Part shown: one piece after another, positions 21,543-31,829 of the stretch
Position numbering within the stretch: position 1 is the stretch's first letter
Layout of the letters: every line of letters starts with the position of its first letter
NCBI GenBank assembly: GCA_036346405.1
Contig: CM070548.1
Span: 62,954,877 to 63,018,876 of the forward strand
Direction of reading: 5' to 3'
Length of the DNA: 64,000 bases
DNA from: Phyllostachys edulis
Taxonomy: Eukaryota > Streptophyta > Magnoliopsida > Poales > Poaceae
Translations under genes and position numbers: made by a program
Notes under the pieces: generated by a model
Databases searched by the model: none
Told to the model about the DNA's origin: nothing
What the model saw: only the letters and a program-made list of their open reading frames with translations

Positions 21543-21562
21543 CCAAGGGGCAAGGGGGCTAG
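21543..21562 (+). other. NonAut-2 polypurine tract
   Basis: CCAAGGGGCAAGGGGGCTAG lies directly before the 3' LTR. The same CAAGGGG-CAAGG-GGCTAG wording occurs at 18182-18200 inside the element. Confidence 0.7.
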
Positions 21563-21987
21563 TGTTGTAAGAATAATTTAGTCACACCGACAGGGCCCGC
21601 CTTGCAGAAGACACGCGTGCAGACCAAAGAAATATTGTTGCACTCATAAAAGACTGTAATACCCCTCGATTGTACTCATATGATAGCTACCTCCTAAGGG
21701 TATTTTGGTCATTTGTACAGGCTTGGGAGCGTATAAATACCCCATGTATCCCTCCTTTCAAGGGGGCTCTCTTGAGCAATAAAGAAGCACATTAAAACTG
21801 GTGAGCCCTCGGGGGCTCCCTCTCCGGAGGTAACCCCCCCGTTGGCTCATCGACAGGAGTAGGGCGGTCCTCTCAGACCCCCGAACCTGTATAAATCCCC
21901 GTGTCATTTTTTACCCTCGTGGACGATGGCCTGACAGACGGTCAACGTCCACCCCCTCACTCGTGTTTGGTTTTTACACCTACAACA
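21563..21987 (+). repeat. NonAut-2 3' LTR
   Basis: 425 bp, same TATA box and AATAAA signal as the 5' copy. It is followed by the ACAAG duplication at 21988-21992. Confidence 0.93.
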
Positions 21988-23423
21988 ACAAGGTGAGGGT
22001 TTGTTGTCCAAGAATTGTCAATTCCATGATCAGTAAGTGAACCTCCAATATTAGAATCATAATCTCCAAATGAATCTATTATGCCTATTGATCCACGACG
22101 TCATTGTTTACATTATTCCACCAATAACTACAGATCAACCAAACACTACCTATTCGATTAACTCCGCCAAACTCATCAATTCTCTACAATTCAACTAATG
22201 GACCTGAATTCTATTCATAACTTACTATAATAATCCAACTTCATCCTTTATTCATCACCTAAACTTGATCATCTTGTCAAAATTAAATTTCCAACAACCC
22301 AATAATGATATATTCCAATAATCCAACAAGGATATACTTCTATAATACAACAAAGATGTATTTCTATAATCCGATAATCATGTATTCATATAATCCAATC
22401 TCCAACAATAATCTAATTATATAATCCAATATCCAACAATCGTATATTTCTATAATCCGATAATCATGTATTCATATAATCCAATCTCCAACAATAGCCT
22501 AATTCTATAATCGATATCCAAAGAATAATGTATTTTTACAATCCAATATCCATCAATTATATAATCCTATAATCCAACAAAGATATAATATCATAATCCC
22601 ACAAAGATATATTGCTATGATCTATCTAGGACGTAATCGATAATCAAACAATGATATAATCCTAGTATCCAACAAAGATAAATTCCTATAATCCTTCACG
22701 ATCAATAGGTATCCACACATATACATTTGTTTCCTCTAATTCACGAAGTGTCATATAATCTTTCCTATTTCTAACTCTAAAATATATTACACTCGGAATG
22801 ATTTTCCATACTACCTATCTTGACAAAAAAATTTTGGCTATATAAGGAATTAGGAATAACTATAATGCTTAAAACAAGAATTAAAATTACTTGAATATAA
22901 ATACGCATGCAATAATAATTTTAAAACAGAATTTAAATAATTTAAAATTTTGGGAGCAAATATGATAAAAGGATGTAACTTTTCTTGCTCATTTAGTTGT
23001 TGTTCTTTAAATGGTGTTGAAATCCGATTCTCTGAAGTCATCGAAATCTACACATGAAAACGAGCCACATTCGAATAAAATCTGAATAAAATCCAAAAAT
23101 TATAAAATTAGTACTATTGGAGAGATTATGAATTTATATGAATTTAGCAATTTGAATCGATGAAATTGGAGTTCGTATGAAGGAGAACGAATGTTCAAAA
23201 GTTTGAAAATCACATGAAATGATGAAATTGGGAATTTCCGAATTTATGGAATTGTTTTTCTAAAGGAAAAAAATATTGCGTCATGATGATGTCAGCTAGG
23301 GAATTTCGAATTTCGGCCAGGATTTTTTTCAAAGGAAAAATAGCTTGAGCCACTGACATGTGGTCCTGGGTTTTGTGGACTGGGTCGAAGAAATTGAACC
23401 TCGGTCCATGGTGGATCGGGTGC
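21988..23423 (-). mobile_element. Tekay-A 5' LTR, piece 2
   Basis: Continues the LTR after NonAut-2. The minus strand of 23240-23100 contains CATCATTTCATGTGATTTTC, TCATACGAACT, and CTAAATTCATATAAATTCAT, which match the Tekay solo LTR at about 35770-35870. Includes the AT-rich repeat described separately. No gene. Confidence 0.7.
22290..22700 (+). repeat. AT-rich degenerate minisatellite
   Basis: Repeated words ATAATCCAACAAAGATATAT, CTATAATCC and CAATAAT at 18-40-bp spacing, with two near-identical blocks at about 22363-22405 and 22447-22490. Non-coding, inside the Tekay-A LTR. Confidence 0.75.
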
Positions 23424-24559
23424 TGAAGGGATACGGGTAGGCTACACTAGCTGGTAATTCAAAAATTTTACCATGTAAACCAAGAAGCCAAGCAAGTAGA
23501 TGATCACAGATCGTTACCACCAGACGCGTAGTGCAGTGGAAGAAGAGTTGGAGCAGCCAGGTCCAATGAAGAGCGCATCGATGTAGTTGTCGTAGTTGAT
23601 CGTCCAATGTCGAGCACGTCGATGCAGTTCCTTGTGAAGATCGTGGATCGTCCTTAAGCGCAACAGCAATTGCAGTAGCACCTCTACGGTATCCACACAT
23701 CTAGGGAAGGAACACCATACACCGGTCTACTAGCACCAACTTGCACGGTAGGGCTCTCTTGAGAAGATGGCGGCTAGAGTTTCGGTGGAGCAATTCATGT
23801 TTTATCTCTCTTCTTCCCAATAGCCTCAAGCATCTTCTTATATAGTGTCCATGATGGATCCTATCTGAACATGTTTGTTCCAACCCGTTAAGTGTGTGAC
23901 CCGTTAGGTTCATGTGTAATCGGTTATGACTCGAAAGCTCTTTTCTGATCACGAATCGTTAGCGGCTCCTAGCAGGACATAACGATTCCCAAATACACAT
24001 GAATTATATTGGATGAACCTTAATACAATATGATCTACGGCTATGTCCTTATCACTAACGGCCAGCTCATATCTCTATACGACCAGCTTATATTTGGTCT
24101 CGACTAGTTCCTAATTCCTTACGACCAAGTTTCGACCACTTAGTGATCATGTTCGACCAGCCTACGACCAGCTCGTATCTCCATACGACTAGTCCGTATC
24201 TGATCGAACTGAAAGACTTGGTCATATATTCTCCCTTTGCCTCACGATATCTAGTTGAACTCTAGGTGAGATGTTATGTCATCCATAGATTGTTCAATAC
24301 TTTCTCAATCAAGTGTCAGATAACTTTACATGGTCGAACACTTTGACCACTAGTGGCATTGCCATGCACTTTCTTTATCTGACCACATCAAGGGGCCCAG
24401 AGATATCTCTTCTATCATGTTAGGAGGGACAAATCCCATATTCGACCAGTCACATTCCTCTGTATGTTTCATAGCATACCCGAAAGCTACCTTTATAACT
24501 ATCAGTTACGGAGTAGCGTTTGGCAACCCCTAACTCACTACTCCAAACAGCACTTTTCC

Positions 24560-25080
24560 CCACGGTCGAAAACCATCAGCAAAATAGGAAAAACCGTCAG
24601 GTTTTGTTTTCTTGACGGTTAACCATCAGGCAAATCCCCTCAGGTCTAGGTGGTCGGGAAAATTCAATTTGTCTGACGGTTCACCGTCAAGAAAAATTTT
24701 GTCGACGGTTTTCCCAATTTTGTCGATTTCGTTTTGCGAATCGCCCACAAAAAATTTTGTTGACTGGTATTAACCGTCAAAAAATAAAACAGCGGTTCTT
24801 TGCATTCCGTCAATAAAATAAAACAGCGGTTCTTTCATTCCCGTCAATAAACTAAAACAGCGGTTCTTTGCACCGTCGAGTTCGCGTGTTTGGCTCACGG
24901 GTCCATTACCGTCAAGAAAATAAAACCTGACGGTTTTTGCCCGTCAGGTTTCGAGTTTGGCCCGCCCATGAAATGCATTTTTTCAACTGGTATTAACCGT
25001 CAAGAAAATTAAACCTGACGGTTCTTTGCCCGTAAGCAAATTGTTTTTTCCTGAGTGTTTAACCGTCACCAAAATGACTC
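24560..25080 (+). repeat. CACTA-1 left subterminal repeats
   Basis: More than ten copies of a core like ACCGTCAAGAAAATAAAACC or GACGGTTTTT, in both orientations. They include three tandem units AAATAAAACAGCGGTTCTTT at about 24780, 24816 and 24850. The right end (33528-33717) has the same GTAACCGTCAG-type words. Confidence 0.85.
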
Positions 25081-25149
25081 CGTGGTTGTCAGCAAAATTA
25101 TTAGCAGCCAAGATAGTGCTAGCAGAAATTGTCAATGACACACTAATAT

Positions 25150-25250
25150 TTGATTCATACACATCCATGCATCATATAATCCACAATACACATCGATATG
25201 CATCATATAATCCACAATACACATCCATACATTAATCCACACACAAAATA
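25150..25250 (+). repeat. Short tandem repeat CATCATATAATCCACAATACA
   Basis: Two full copies and part of a third of ACACATC-ATGCATCATATAATCC at about 25155-25240, period about 36 bp. Confidence 0.7.
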
Positions 25251-25499
25251 AGTTGAAGCTTAAACAAGCATCATTTCAAGCCCAATACCATCAATTAGTT
25301 GATCACATATACACCATAATACTAATATTATGCTTCAGTTTGTGTCACCTATTACAAAGGGCAGAACACAAACTAGATAATGATACCTACTTGACACATA
25401 TAACTTGAAGCAAAATCATTGATTGCTCCAACACCACAGTGTAGTTGGGATGCTATTTTGATGGCGCTTACGTTGCCGTAAAATACACAACCAAGACCA

Positions 25500-25559
25500 T
25501 ATTGCTGCATCAATTTGAATGCCAAGAAGATCTGATGTTCCATGTGCATATGGAGTGAC
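25500..25559 (-). pseudogene. DEG2-like protease fragment, exon C
   Basis: The frame reads VTPYAHGTSDLLGIQIDAAI (20 codons) after a CAG acceptor at 25562-25560. In DEG-family serine proteases this stretch comes just before the catalytic Ser motif GNSGGP. Here the sequence changes to something unrelated after DAAI, so the catalytic Ser is missing. It follows exons A and B in correct order and spacing. Confidence 0.85.
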
Positions 25560-25975
25560 CTGGGCTATTCCAAAGAAAATAGTGTAAGGTTGTAAGCTCA
25601 ACCATCCAATTAAATAAGATTACCTTAGAAACATATCTAAAATTGAGCTTCACTATATGAATTTATGTCTCTAAAATAATATTGAATCTCTCATCATGTT
25701 TACATTAACAAGCTCAATGCGAACAAAATGACCTTTATTAACTGGTAACTACTTGAATACCAAACTAGTGATAACTATTTGTGAACCTAGCTAACATTGG
25801 GGGTGGGGCAATATTAGCTAACAGCGACACACTCTTGTCAGGACTTGCTGATATTTTGAGAAATGGGGAAATCATTGCATGCATGAACTATCATCACTTT
25901 TCTCCTCCTTGTTGGCGAAAGAGTCCATTCAAAAAGTATGATGTAAATAAAACTGAATGAGCCAAGAGATAGCAC

Positions 25976-26053
25976 CTCAATGCATGGTACAACGCCTTTT
26001 GTTACAGATATTGTGTCTCCACCAAGAGGATATCCCACAACAGTTACTAAATC
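25976..26053 (-). pseudogene. DEG2-like protease fragment, exon B
   Basis: 26 codons exactly, DLVTVVGYPLGGDTISVTKG then VVPCIE, with acceptor CTTAG (26058-26054) and a GT donor after 25976. VVGYPLGGDTISVTKGVV is a signature of plant DEG/HtrA-type proteases, and the combination here best fits the chloroplast DEG2 type. Reading phase is kept with exons A and C. Confidence 0.88.
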
Positions 26054-26295
26054 CTAAGATAAACCATAAAAAAATGTCAGATGGCAACAAAAAGGTATAT
26101 CGCATATCATCCAACATCAACTAAATATTAAGAATTCCTGCAAATATAGATACAAACAGTATAATGAATTCCTGCTTCATTTGCAGGAGAGTGAAGAACA
26201 ACTTGAGCTCCAACAGAGATGTTTACACCATTGGCATGTTACTAGTAAGTACATGTTACTCCATCAAACACATCTGACATCACAAAGATAATTAC

Positions 26296-26391
26296 CTGAA
26301 GGCATGGTAAACGACCAAGGTGAAGTGGCTCTGTTCCTCGCCAGAACTCTTCATTCTCGACGGAGAGCAATGCAAGGTCACACTCAATCCC
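26296..26391 (-). pseudogene. DEG2-like protease fragment, exon A
   Basis: 32 codons, GIECDLALLSVENEEFWRGT then EPLHLGRLPCLQ, with acceptor GCTAG (26396-26392) and donor GTAATT (26295-26290). ECDLALL contains the catalytic Asp of the trypsin-like triad of DEG proteases, which degrade or refold damaged proteins (DEG2 acts on the stromal face of thylakoids). Upstream exons with the catalytic His are not recognisable. The three exons keep introns, so the capture was from genomic DNA. No stop occurs in the three exons, which suggests a recent capture. Confidence 0.88.
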
Positions 26392-26959
26392 CTAGCTAAA
26401 ACCTGTGAATCAATTTATCAGAAGACATTATACCAAGAAAATTTTGCAAAACGTAAGCAAAATCATAACTAACAAACAGCAATTCTTATTTCCAATGGTT
26501 ACGAACATTGAACAACAATGTAAAAAAAAAATCTTATTTTAAAAGATGCCCACAAGCTTTTCTAACATTAACTCTTACCACCACCATATTTGCTAACTAC
26601 AATATGGATACAACAATTTCTCTATAAAAAATTTCTAAAATAAAACTCTGTTACAAGTGGGGACAACCATATGTATTTACAATCATTTTCCATTGTTAGA
26701 CAATTAATCATCATAAATCATGAGAATAACAAAAAGTGACTGTCACATGAACATAAATTACTTTCCTTTTTATTATGTTTTTAAGAATTCATAAGTCCCT
26801 AATGTGGAGACTCCAATTTGGAGACATATTGTACCAAAAAAAATATAATACCAGAAGCAGTACCTAGCACACACATCAAGTTCTCTTGCTAAACTATAGA
26901 TTAACTAAAATAAGGAATAGTAGCCAGAACAAGCACCATTGACAGCCAGGGCGAATATT

Positions 26960-27026
26960 ATTGAGGCCCACCTTAACAACATCATTAAATAATTTGTCCT
27001 CTTCAAGATCCTCCAAATCAGCAACC
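26960..27026 (-). pseudogene. Possible further captured exon
   Basis: Minus-strand frame VADLEDLEEDKLFNDVVK after a TATTAG acceptor (27032-27027). It is open, acidic and bounded by a plausible acceptor, so it may be an exon of a captured gene. I do not recognise the protein. It lies between the CutA-like and DEG2-like pieces. Confidence 0.4.
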
Positions 27027-27181
27027 TAATACAACAGCATAGTTACCAGAAGATCATGCAACCTTTACTATTCAATTGCAACATTGAATTGAATGCATGA
27101 CAAGTTTACAGAAGGAAGGTTCTGTTTTCTAAGTGAACTTAGGTGAGGGTAGTGTTGACATAGCTGACAAGAGGGACAAAC

Positions 27182-27262
27182 CAGGAACTATATTGACACA
27201 AGTAGCAAGCTTATCGCTGATGATGCTTTGTGAAAGCTTCTTCCCCGCAGTAGATATCCTTT
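27182..27262 (-). pseudogene. CutA-like fragment (divalent-cation tolerance protein)
   Basis: Minus-strand frame STAGKKLSQSIISDKLATCV then NIVPG. This matches the N-terminal helix of CutA1 proteins (AGKKLA..I..EKLAACVNIVPG), small trimeric proteins that bind divalent metals; the plant form is targeted to the chloroplast. Only about 27 codons are recognisable. The preceding ORF (27482-27263) and the GC-rich ORF at 28037-27489 may be its 5' exons. The sequence after NIVPG departs from CutA, so the fragment is truncated. Confidence 0.7.
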
Positions 27263-27488
27263 TAAGACTACGAAAGCAAAACCCAGAAATAGATGCAATA
27301 ATAATAACACGAAACAAAAGCAGCCTGCACAAAATCAATTTTGCAGACACTGCAAATGGGCACCTAGCTTTTGTAGTCGGTGATCCCACAAAGCGCACAC
27401 CAAGTGACCAATCCAAACCGGCGAAGGCAACATTTCGCGAACCCCATCCGAATCTGGCGCCTTCCTTGTATCTAGCAAACAATTAGCA

Positions 27489-28037
27489 TCATAAACTAAG
27501 AGCGAGAGGAAAGAGGGCTACCCGAGGAAGGGAGGTGGTGGTGGGAGAAAGCGCACCCGTCCTATAAGGCGACGGTGGCGCGGCAGTGCCGAGGAATGAG
27601 AATCGCCCGGCGATAGGTGAGCGGCGCCACACCAGAGCAGCAGTCAGCGGTGGCGCAATGAGGCGGACGGAGGAGGAGGGCGGCGAGGGCTCGAACAGCG
27701 CTGAGGAGGAGCTTCGTCGGCGTCTTGTCCCCCATGAAGCACCGGTGTAGGTAGGCTGCAGCTCTAGCAGGACCTCACGAGCTTGTACGCTCATCCGAGT
27801 GTCTCCTTGGCTCCTCCACCGGGCTCCTCGTCTTGGCCGCTTGCACCGATTCTTGCCGGGCGTGAGCTGCCCATCGGGAGGAGAGAAGGGCGGTGGCTCG
27901 GTGGTGTAGGTAGAGGAAGAGGAGGAGGGCGCGCTTGGCTCGAGAGGAGAGGCGCCAGGGGTGGCGGATTGGGGATTGAGAGCTAGGGATTTGAGGAGGA
28001 AGAAGATGCTTTGACTGGTACAGGACAAAGGAAGCAC
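27489..28037 (-). pseudogene. GC-rich ORF, possibly captured first exon of a plastid protein gene
   Basis: 182 codons from ATG at 28037, MLPLSCTSQSIFFLLKSLAL then NPQSATPG, rich in Ser, Pro and Arg with few acidic residues near the start, like a plastid transit peptide. GC content is much higher than the flanks. It lies upstream, in the same direction, of the CutA-like piece, so it may be its first exon, but the mature part shows no known domain. It could be a fragment of another gene or chance coding. Confidence 0.4.
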
Positions 28038-28139
28038 TCAGGTTTTTTTTATGTGTGCGCGCGCGCGACATCAATTTTTTGCGCGCGGCATCAAAAATTT
28101 TCACGCGAACACAACTTTTCTGACGCGTGAAGTGCATGA

Positions 28140-28205
28140 ATTCCCAAACAATTAACCTAACGGTTGTAACCATTAGGAAAATATATTATATTGACGGTTT
28201 TAATT
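28140..28205 (+). repeat. Internal copy of CACTA-1 3' subterminal sequence, part 1
   Basis: AACCTAACGGTTGTAACCAT and TTGACGG words match 33530-33595 near the true right end. The match resumes at about 29455-29545 (ATTCCCGTGACCAAAATAGT), so the internal copy is split by about 1.25 kb. Confidence 0.6.
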
Positions 28206-28504
28206 TTCAAAACTAGCCCCCATTCGGTATAAATTGCATATTTAGCCCCAATACAGTGCACGTACCGCGGTTCCTGGGCGCGGCAGGCCACCTACCCCCG
28301 GTGGTGGGCGCGGTAGGTGACCTACCCTTGGCACCAGGTGCGGCAGGCCACCTGACCCGTAGGCCAGGCACTGGACCAAGGAGTGCACAGGGGCTCGGGC
28401 CGGAGAAGCGAGGGCTTGAGCCGGGCATAGACGGCAAAGGACAGCGCGGGCTGAGGAGGCGAGACCCAGGAGCGGCACTGGGAGGTGGTTGGTTGGGCTC
28501 GGAC

Positions 28505-28790
28505 CTCCCCTTGACAGATCTTGACCGTCTGACTATCAGGACCTCCCCTTGTTAGTTCCTGGCCGTCAGGACCACCCTGTGTTAGATCTTGACCATCAGG
28601 ACCTCCCCTTGTTAGATCTTGGCCGTCAGGACCTCCCCTTGATAGATCTTGGCAGACCACCGCTTGTTAGATCTTGACCGTTAGGACCTCTCCTTGTTAG
28701 ATCTTGGCCGTCAGGACCACCCCTTGTTAGATCTTGACCTTCAGGACCTCCCCTTGTTAGATCTTGGCTGTCAGGACCTCCTCGAACCTC
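28505..28790 (+). repeat. 30-bp tandem repeat, about nine copies
   Basis: Unit TTAGATCTTGGCCGTCAGGA plus CCTCCCCTTG. Copies vary at a few positions. 30 is a multiple of three, so ORFs on the minus strand read DLTRGGPDGQ repeatedly; I see this as a repeat artefact. Confidence 0.9.
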
Positions 28791-28999
28791 TAAAATCTCA
28801 GTCCTATGATCCCACATGCTGCTGCGTGAACCCTAGCTGCATATGTGCGTGCCACTACAACGACAGCCAACCACGTCCGAGGCGCCCCACTGCACAACAC
28901 TCTATGTGGATAGCGTGAGACACCTTCTACCATTAGGCACGACCGGAGAAGGTTGTACCTCCGTACTTGTAACAACTAAAACCTTTGGTTTGTGTTTCA

Positions 29000-30300
29000 A
29001 ATGTATAAAAGTACGAGCTTTTTAAAACTTTTGTAATATATCTTGAGTATGCATATGGTTTTATAAAGCTTGTGCACAAATTTTAGCTTTTGTAAATTTG
29101 CAAATCCTTGTTCATTTGGAACCTTAGCTAAAGCTTCTAATAAAAAAGTGTTTCATGCTTGTAAACACCCATGGGAACATGTACTTGGTTTGTACTTGGT
29201 TTCAAATTTTTGTTTCCAAAATTCAAACTTTTGACTTGAAATCAAGATTCTATTTAATTTCAGAAAAATGTGTGTATTAAAGTCTCTGGAAATAATTTTG
29301 TAAAATACTAGATCAATTATCATGAATTAACATAATTTTGTCCAAATTTTTAGAAGTTATTTTGATCTCATTAAAATTCTAGATAAGTCTCTAAAACAGA
29401 TTTAAAAAGGAATTTAAATATGGCAATTAAAATTTGAATTTTGCTGAAGGGGTACTATTCCCGTGACCAAAATAGTAAACCTTGACGGCCGGTGTGGGCC
29501 CGTCAGTAAAATTGGTGGCCCGTCTAAAAACTCGGGAAATCATTTAATAACAAATAATTTCCAAAAAATATGAAATTTTTCAGAGGGGTCACCAGGGTGA
29601 TCTGGAAGCTAGGAGAAATTATCCTAGAGGATGATCACAAGATTTGCTTAAGGATTTTTCAAAGGTTATGCTTCCATCAATTGAAACATTGGTCTTTGAC
29701 TCTGGCATCACAAACCAAATATCCCGCGCCTCGGTGAACATGTACTTTCCAGAATAACAGTACACATACACCTCACAAAATATAGAATCCATTCCATACA
29801 CAAGTCATACAACACTAAGTCTTCTTTTACATCACAAAAGCCAACTGGTTTGCCCTTACCCACAAGGCAACCGACCGGGCCGCCAAGCTAGTCGTCCTGC
29901 ACGGAGTCGGTCTCACAATAGTTAACCCCTTGGGGGGTCAACCTCCTCTGCAACAATTAAGCAATGCAATTGAGTATAAAAATGTACTCGCAAGACTTAC
30001 ATATAACAAGCCTATACATAACTACATGCAAGCTGATTCAAAGGAGAAGCCATAGGGTTCATTTAACGCAGAAAGAGAAAATGCAAGTCTATGCTTGTGT
30101 TGAGACCGGGGAAGTATTTTTATCAAATACTAGATAATTTATCTTGAATAAAAATGAATTCTGTCAAATTTTTAGAAATTATTTTGACCTTAAGAAAAAT
30201 CTTTGTTCTTTAATTAAACCTATTCTGTAAAAGTATTTATTTAAGTATTTTAAACATAGAACAGTGGTTTTGAAATTTTATCTGGGATATATATCATCCC
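29000..30300. other. LTR-derived non-coding sequence inside CACTA-1
   Basis: 29280-29440 and 30115-30270 share a diverged AT-rich block (AAATACTAGAT...AAATTTTTAGAA). 29580-30080, read on the minus strand, resembles the U5 part of chromovirus LTRs (GCGAGTACATTTTTATACTC). 29455-29545 is a copy of the CACTA 3' subterminal sequence. No gene recognised; probably remains of nested elements. Confidence 0.45.
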
Positions 30301-30324
30301 AGTAGCCTCTCTGAAAATGGATGG

Positions 30325-30646
30325 TTCTGATTGAGTGTGTCGTTTGGATGGTCCAAACGGCCCACCCAATGAGGATGGTCCGATCGAGAATGCACGGGTC
30401 GAACAAGAGACGCATGCCTATCTAGAAGCTCTTCGTAATGAAGCTCCCCGTAGTAGTGACGTCTTTCAGAACGTTCCAACCGAGCGAACGCCCGCGAGAT
30501 CCGGGAGGAGGAACGCCGCACCGAAGAGCAAAACGAGCGCATACGTTGGGAGATGAAAGCTCATCTCGAAGCATGCAGGCGTAGGGAGTGCGAGGCTCGC
30601 GAGAGAGAGCGCGAGAGAAAGAGGGAAATGGCTTTTATTTGGTGAG
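30325..30646 (+). pseudogene. Charged coiled-coil ORF in CACTA-1, broken
   Basis: Two overlapping frames read NGPPNEDGPIENARVEQETH (from about 30346) and, after a frameshift near 30480, ANAREIREEERRTEEQNERI then RERERERKREMAF up to a possible GTGAGT donor at 30642. The product would be highly charged and helical. It resembles in style the extra ORFs of large LTR elements. No domain recognised. Confidence 0.35.
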
Positions 30647-31389
30647 TTCTTTGATCTTCTTGTTGGAGTTGCTTTACTTAATTGTGTTCTCCTCGAACGT
30701 GTAGATCCCGGTTTCACAGAAAAGTTCTTGGATCCACGGCCTCATCAATAGAAGCTTCCCAGTTCTTCACCGAAGGCAAGTCATAGACCTTGATCATGTT
30801 GAACCCATCTTTGCAAAAATGTATATTGTTTTAACTTATCATGCATGGATATTTGTATACAAAAGGTTTGGGAGTAGTTATTTATACACCCTCTTGCCGG
30901 TAAGACATCCTTGGTTATTTGAGACATATATGTTGACATGTTTTCTTGACATCCATAGGATAGGCTATGTTAGTTGGTCTCTGTTGTATACCAACATGGG
31001 TACGTCTTGTGCTTAGCCATGCTGTAGGTTTTGATGGTTGCGACCTCATGATCCTTAATGTTGAATATGACTACCGAGCTATGGAACCGTTCAGACGGAG
31101 TGAAACTCTCCGTCGGTGTTAACGATCTGCATTTTGATGAAGGTGAAGAGCGCTCCTCGAACCTCCGAGATCTCGGTCATAGTAAATGAATCTAACGTGT
31201 GGGGCCCACGGCGTCAGCGACTCAAGCGTGAGCGTGACACAGCCTGCCTCGGTCGGGTGCGGGTTAGTTGATTGGGTCTAACCAGCTATCGAGTGGAGGA
31301 CATTCCCTAGAATGCTTGGTCATCAAAGTAGTCCTCATCGTAGAGCAAAAGGGTGCTCGTGAGAGGTCCTGAGTGGTCTAGATGGGTTC

Positions 31390-31640
31390 ACGCAGGTGCT
31401 CAAAGGAGATCCAAAGGAGGAGGTCCTGAGGAGTAGATCCAACGGAGGAGGTCCAAAGAAGGAGATCCAAAGGAGGAGGTCTTGAGGAGTAGATCCAACG
31501 GAGGAGGTCCAAAGGAGGAGATCCACCAGAGGAGGTCCAAAGGAGGAGAAGGTCCTGGCCACAAGGAGGTCCTGACCACAAAGGAGGTCATGGTCAACAA
31601 GGGAGGTCTTGGCCACAAGGAGGTTGTGGTCAACAAGGGA
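31390..31640 (+). repeat. Purine-rich tandem repeat GGAGGAGGTCC
   Basis: Units of about 19 bp (AGATCCAAAGGAGGAGGTCC) grouped into a 57-bp higher unit seen twice (about 31437 and 31494), changing to GGCCACAAGGAGGTC units after 31555. ORFs on both strands come from the repeat. Confidence 0.85.
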
Positions 31641-31829
31641 AGCCTTGTCTCCCTCTCATTTTTTCATCTTCCTGCACACACGCGCAAGTTTTCATCTTCC
31701 CGCGTAAGTTTTATTTCCCATGTGCGGAGCAGGCATGGCGCGGAGAAGACGAAAAAGAGATGAGAATGACATATGGGTCCGGGCTGTCAGTCTCAGCGAT
31801 GAATCAAAGCAGCTTGGTCCGAAGAGTTA

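Larger units (their letters stand above)
15467..21987 (+). mobile_element. NonAut-2: 6.5-kb LTR element without pol, carrying host gene pieces
   Basis: Near-identical LTRs at 15467-15890 and 21563-21987 (TGTTG...CAACA) with a perfect target duplication ACAAG at 15462-15466 and 21988-21992. It has a primer site and a polypurine tract. I find no protease, reverse transcriptase, RNase H or integrase motif in 5.7 kb of interior. Instead there are three separate tandem-repeat arrays, GC-rich tracts, and fragments resembling host genes (G3BP/NTF2 on both strands, a RING-ligase-like piece). By eye the LTRs differ by six substitutions and one 1-bp indel, so insertion was recent. Large non-autonomous LTR elements of this kind are known in grasses (for example rice Dasheng). 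Movement must have relied on enzymes of another element. Confidence 0.92.

Noticed and set aside
22290..22700. CRISPR-like or satellite array
   Set aside because: Repeat units vary in length and sequence and there are no unique spacers; it is a degenerate AT-rich minisatellite in a plant LTR.
27133..27486. 117-codon plus-strand ORF
   Set aside because: It is the reverse of the captured CutA-like piece; the minus strand carries the recognisable motif.
31335..31763. ORFs rich in LLLWTSS or GGGPKEE repeats
   Set aside because: Translations of the GGAGGAGGTCC tandem repeat.
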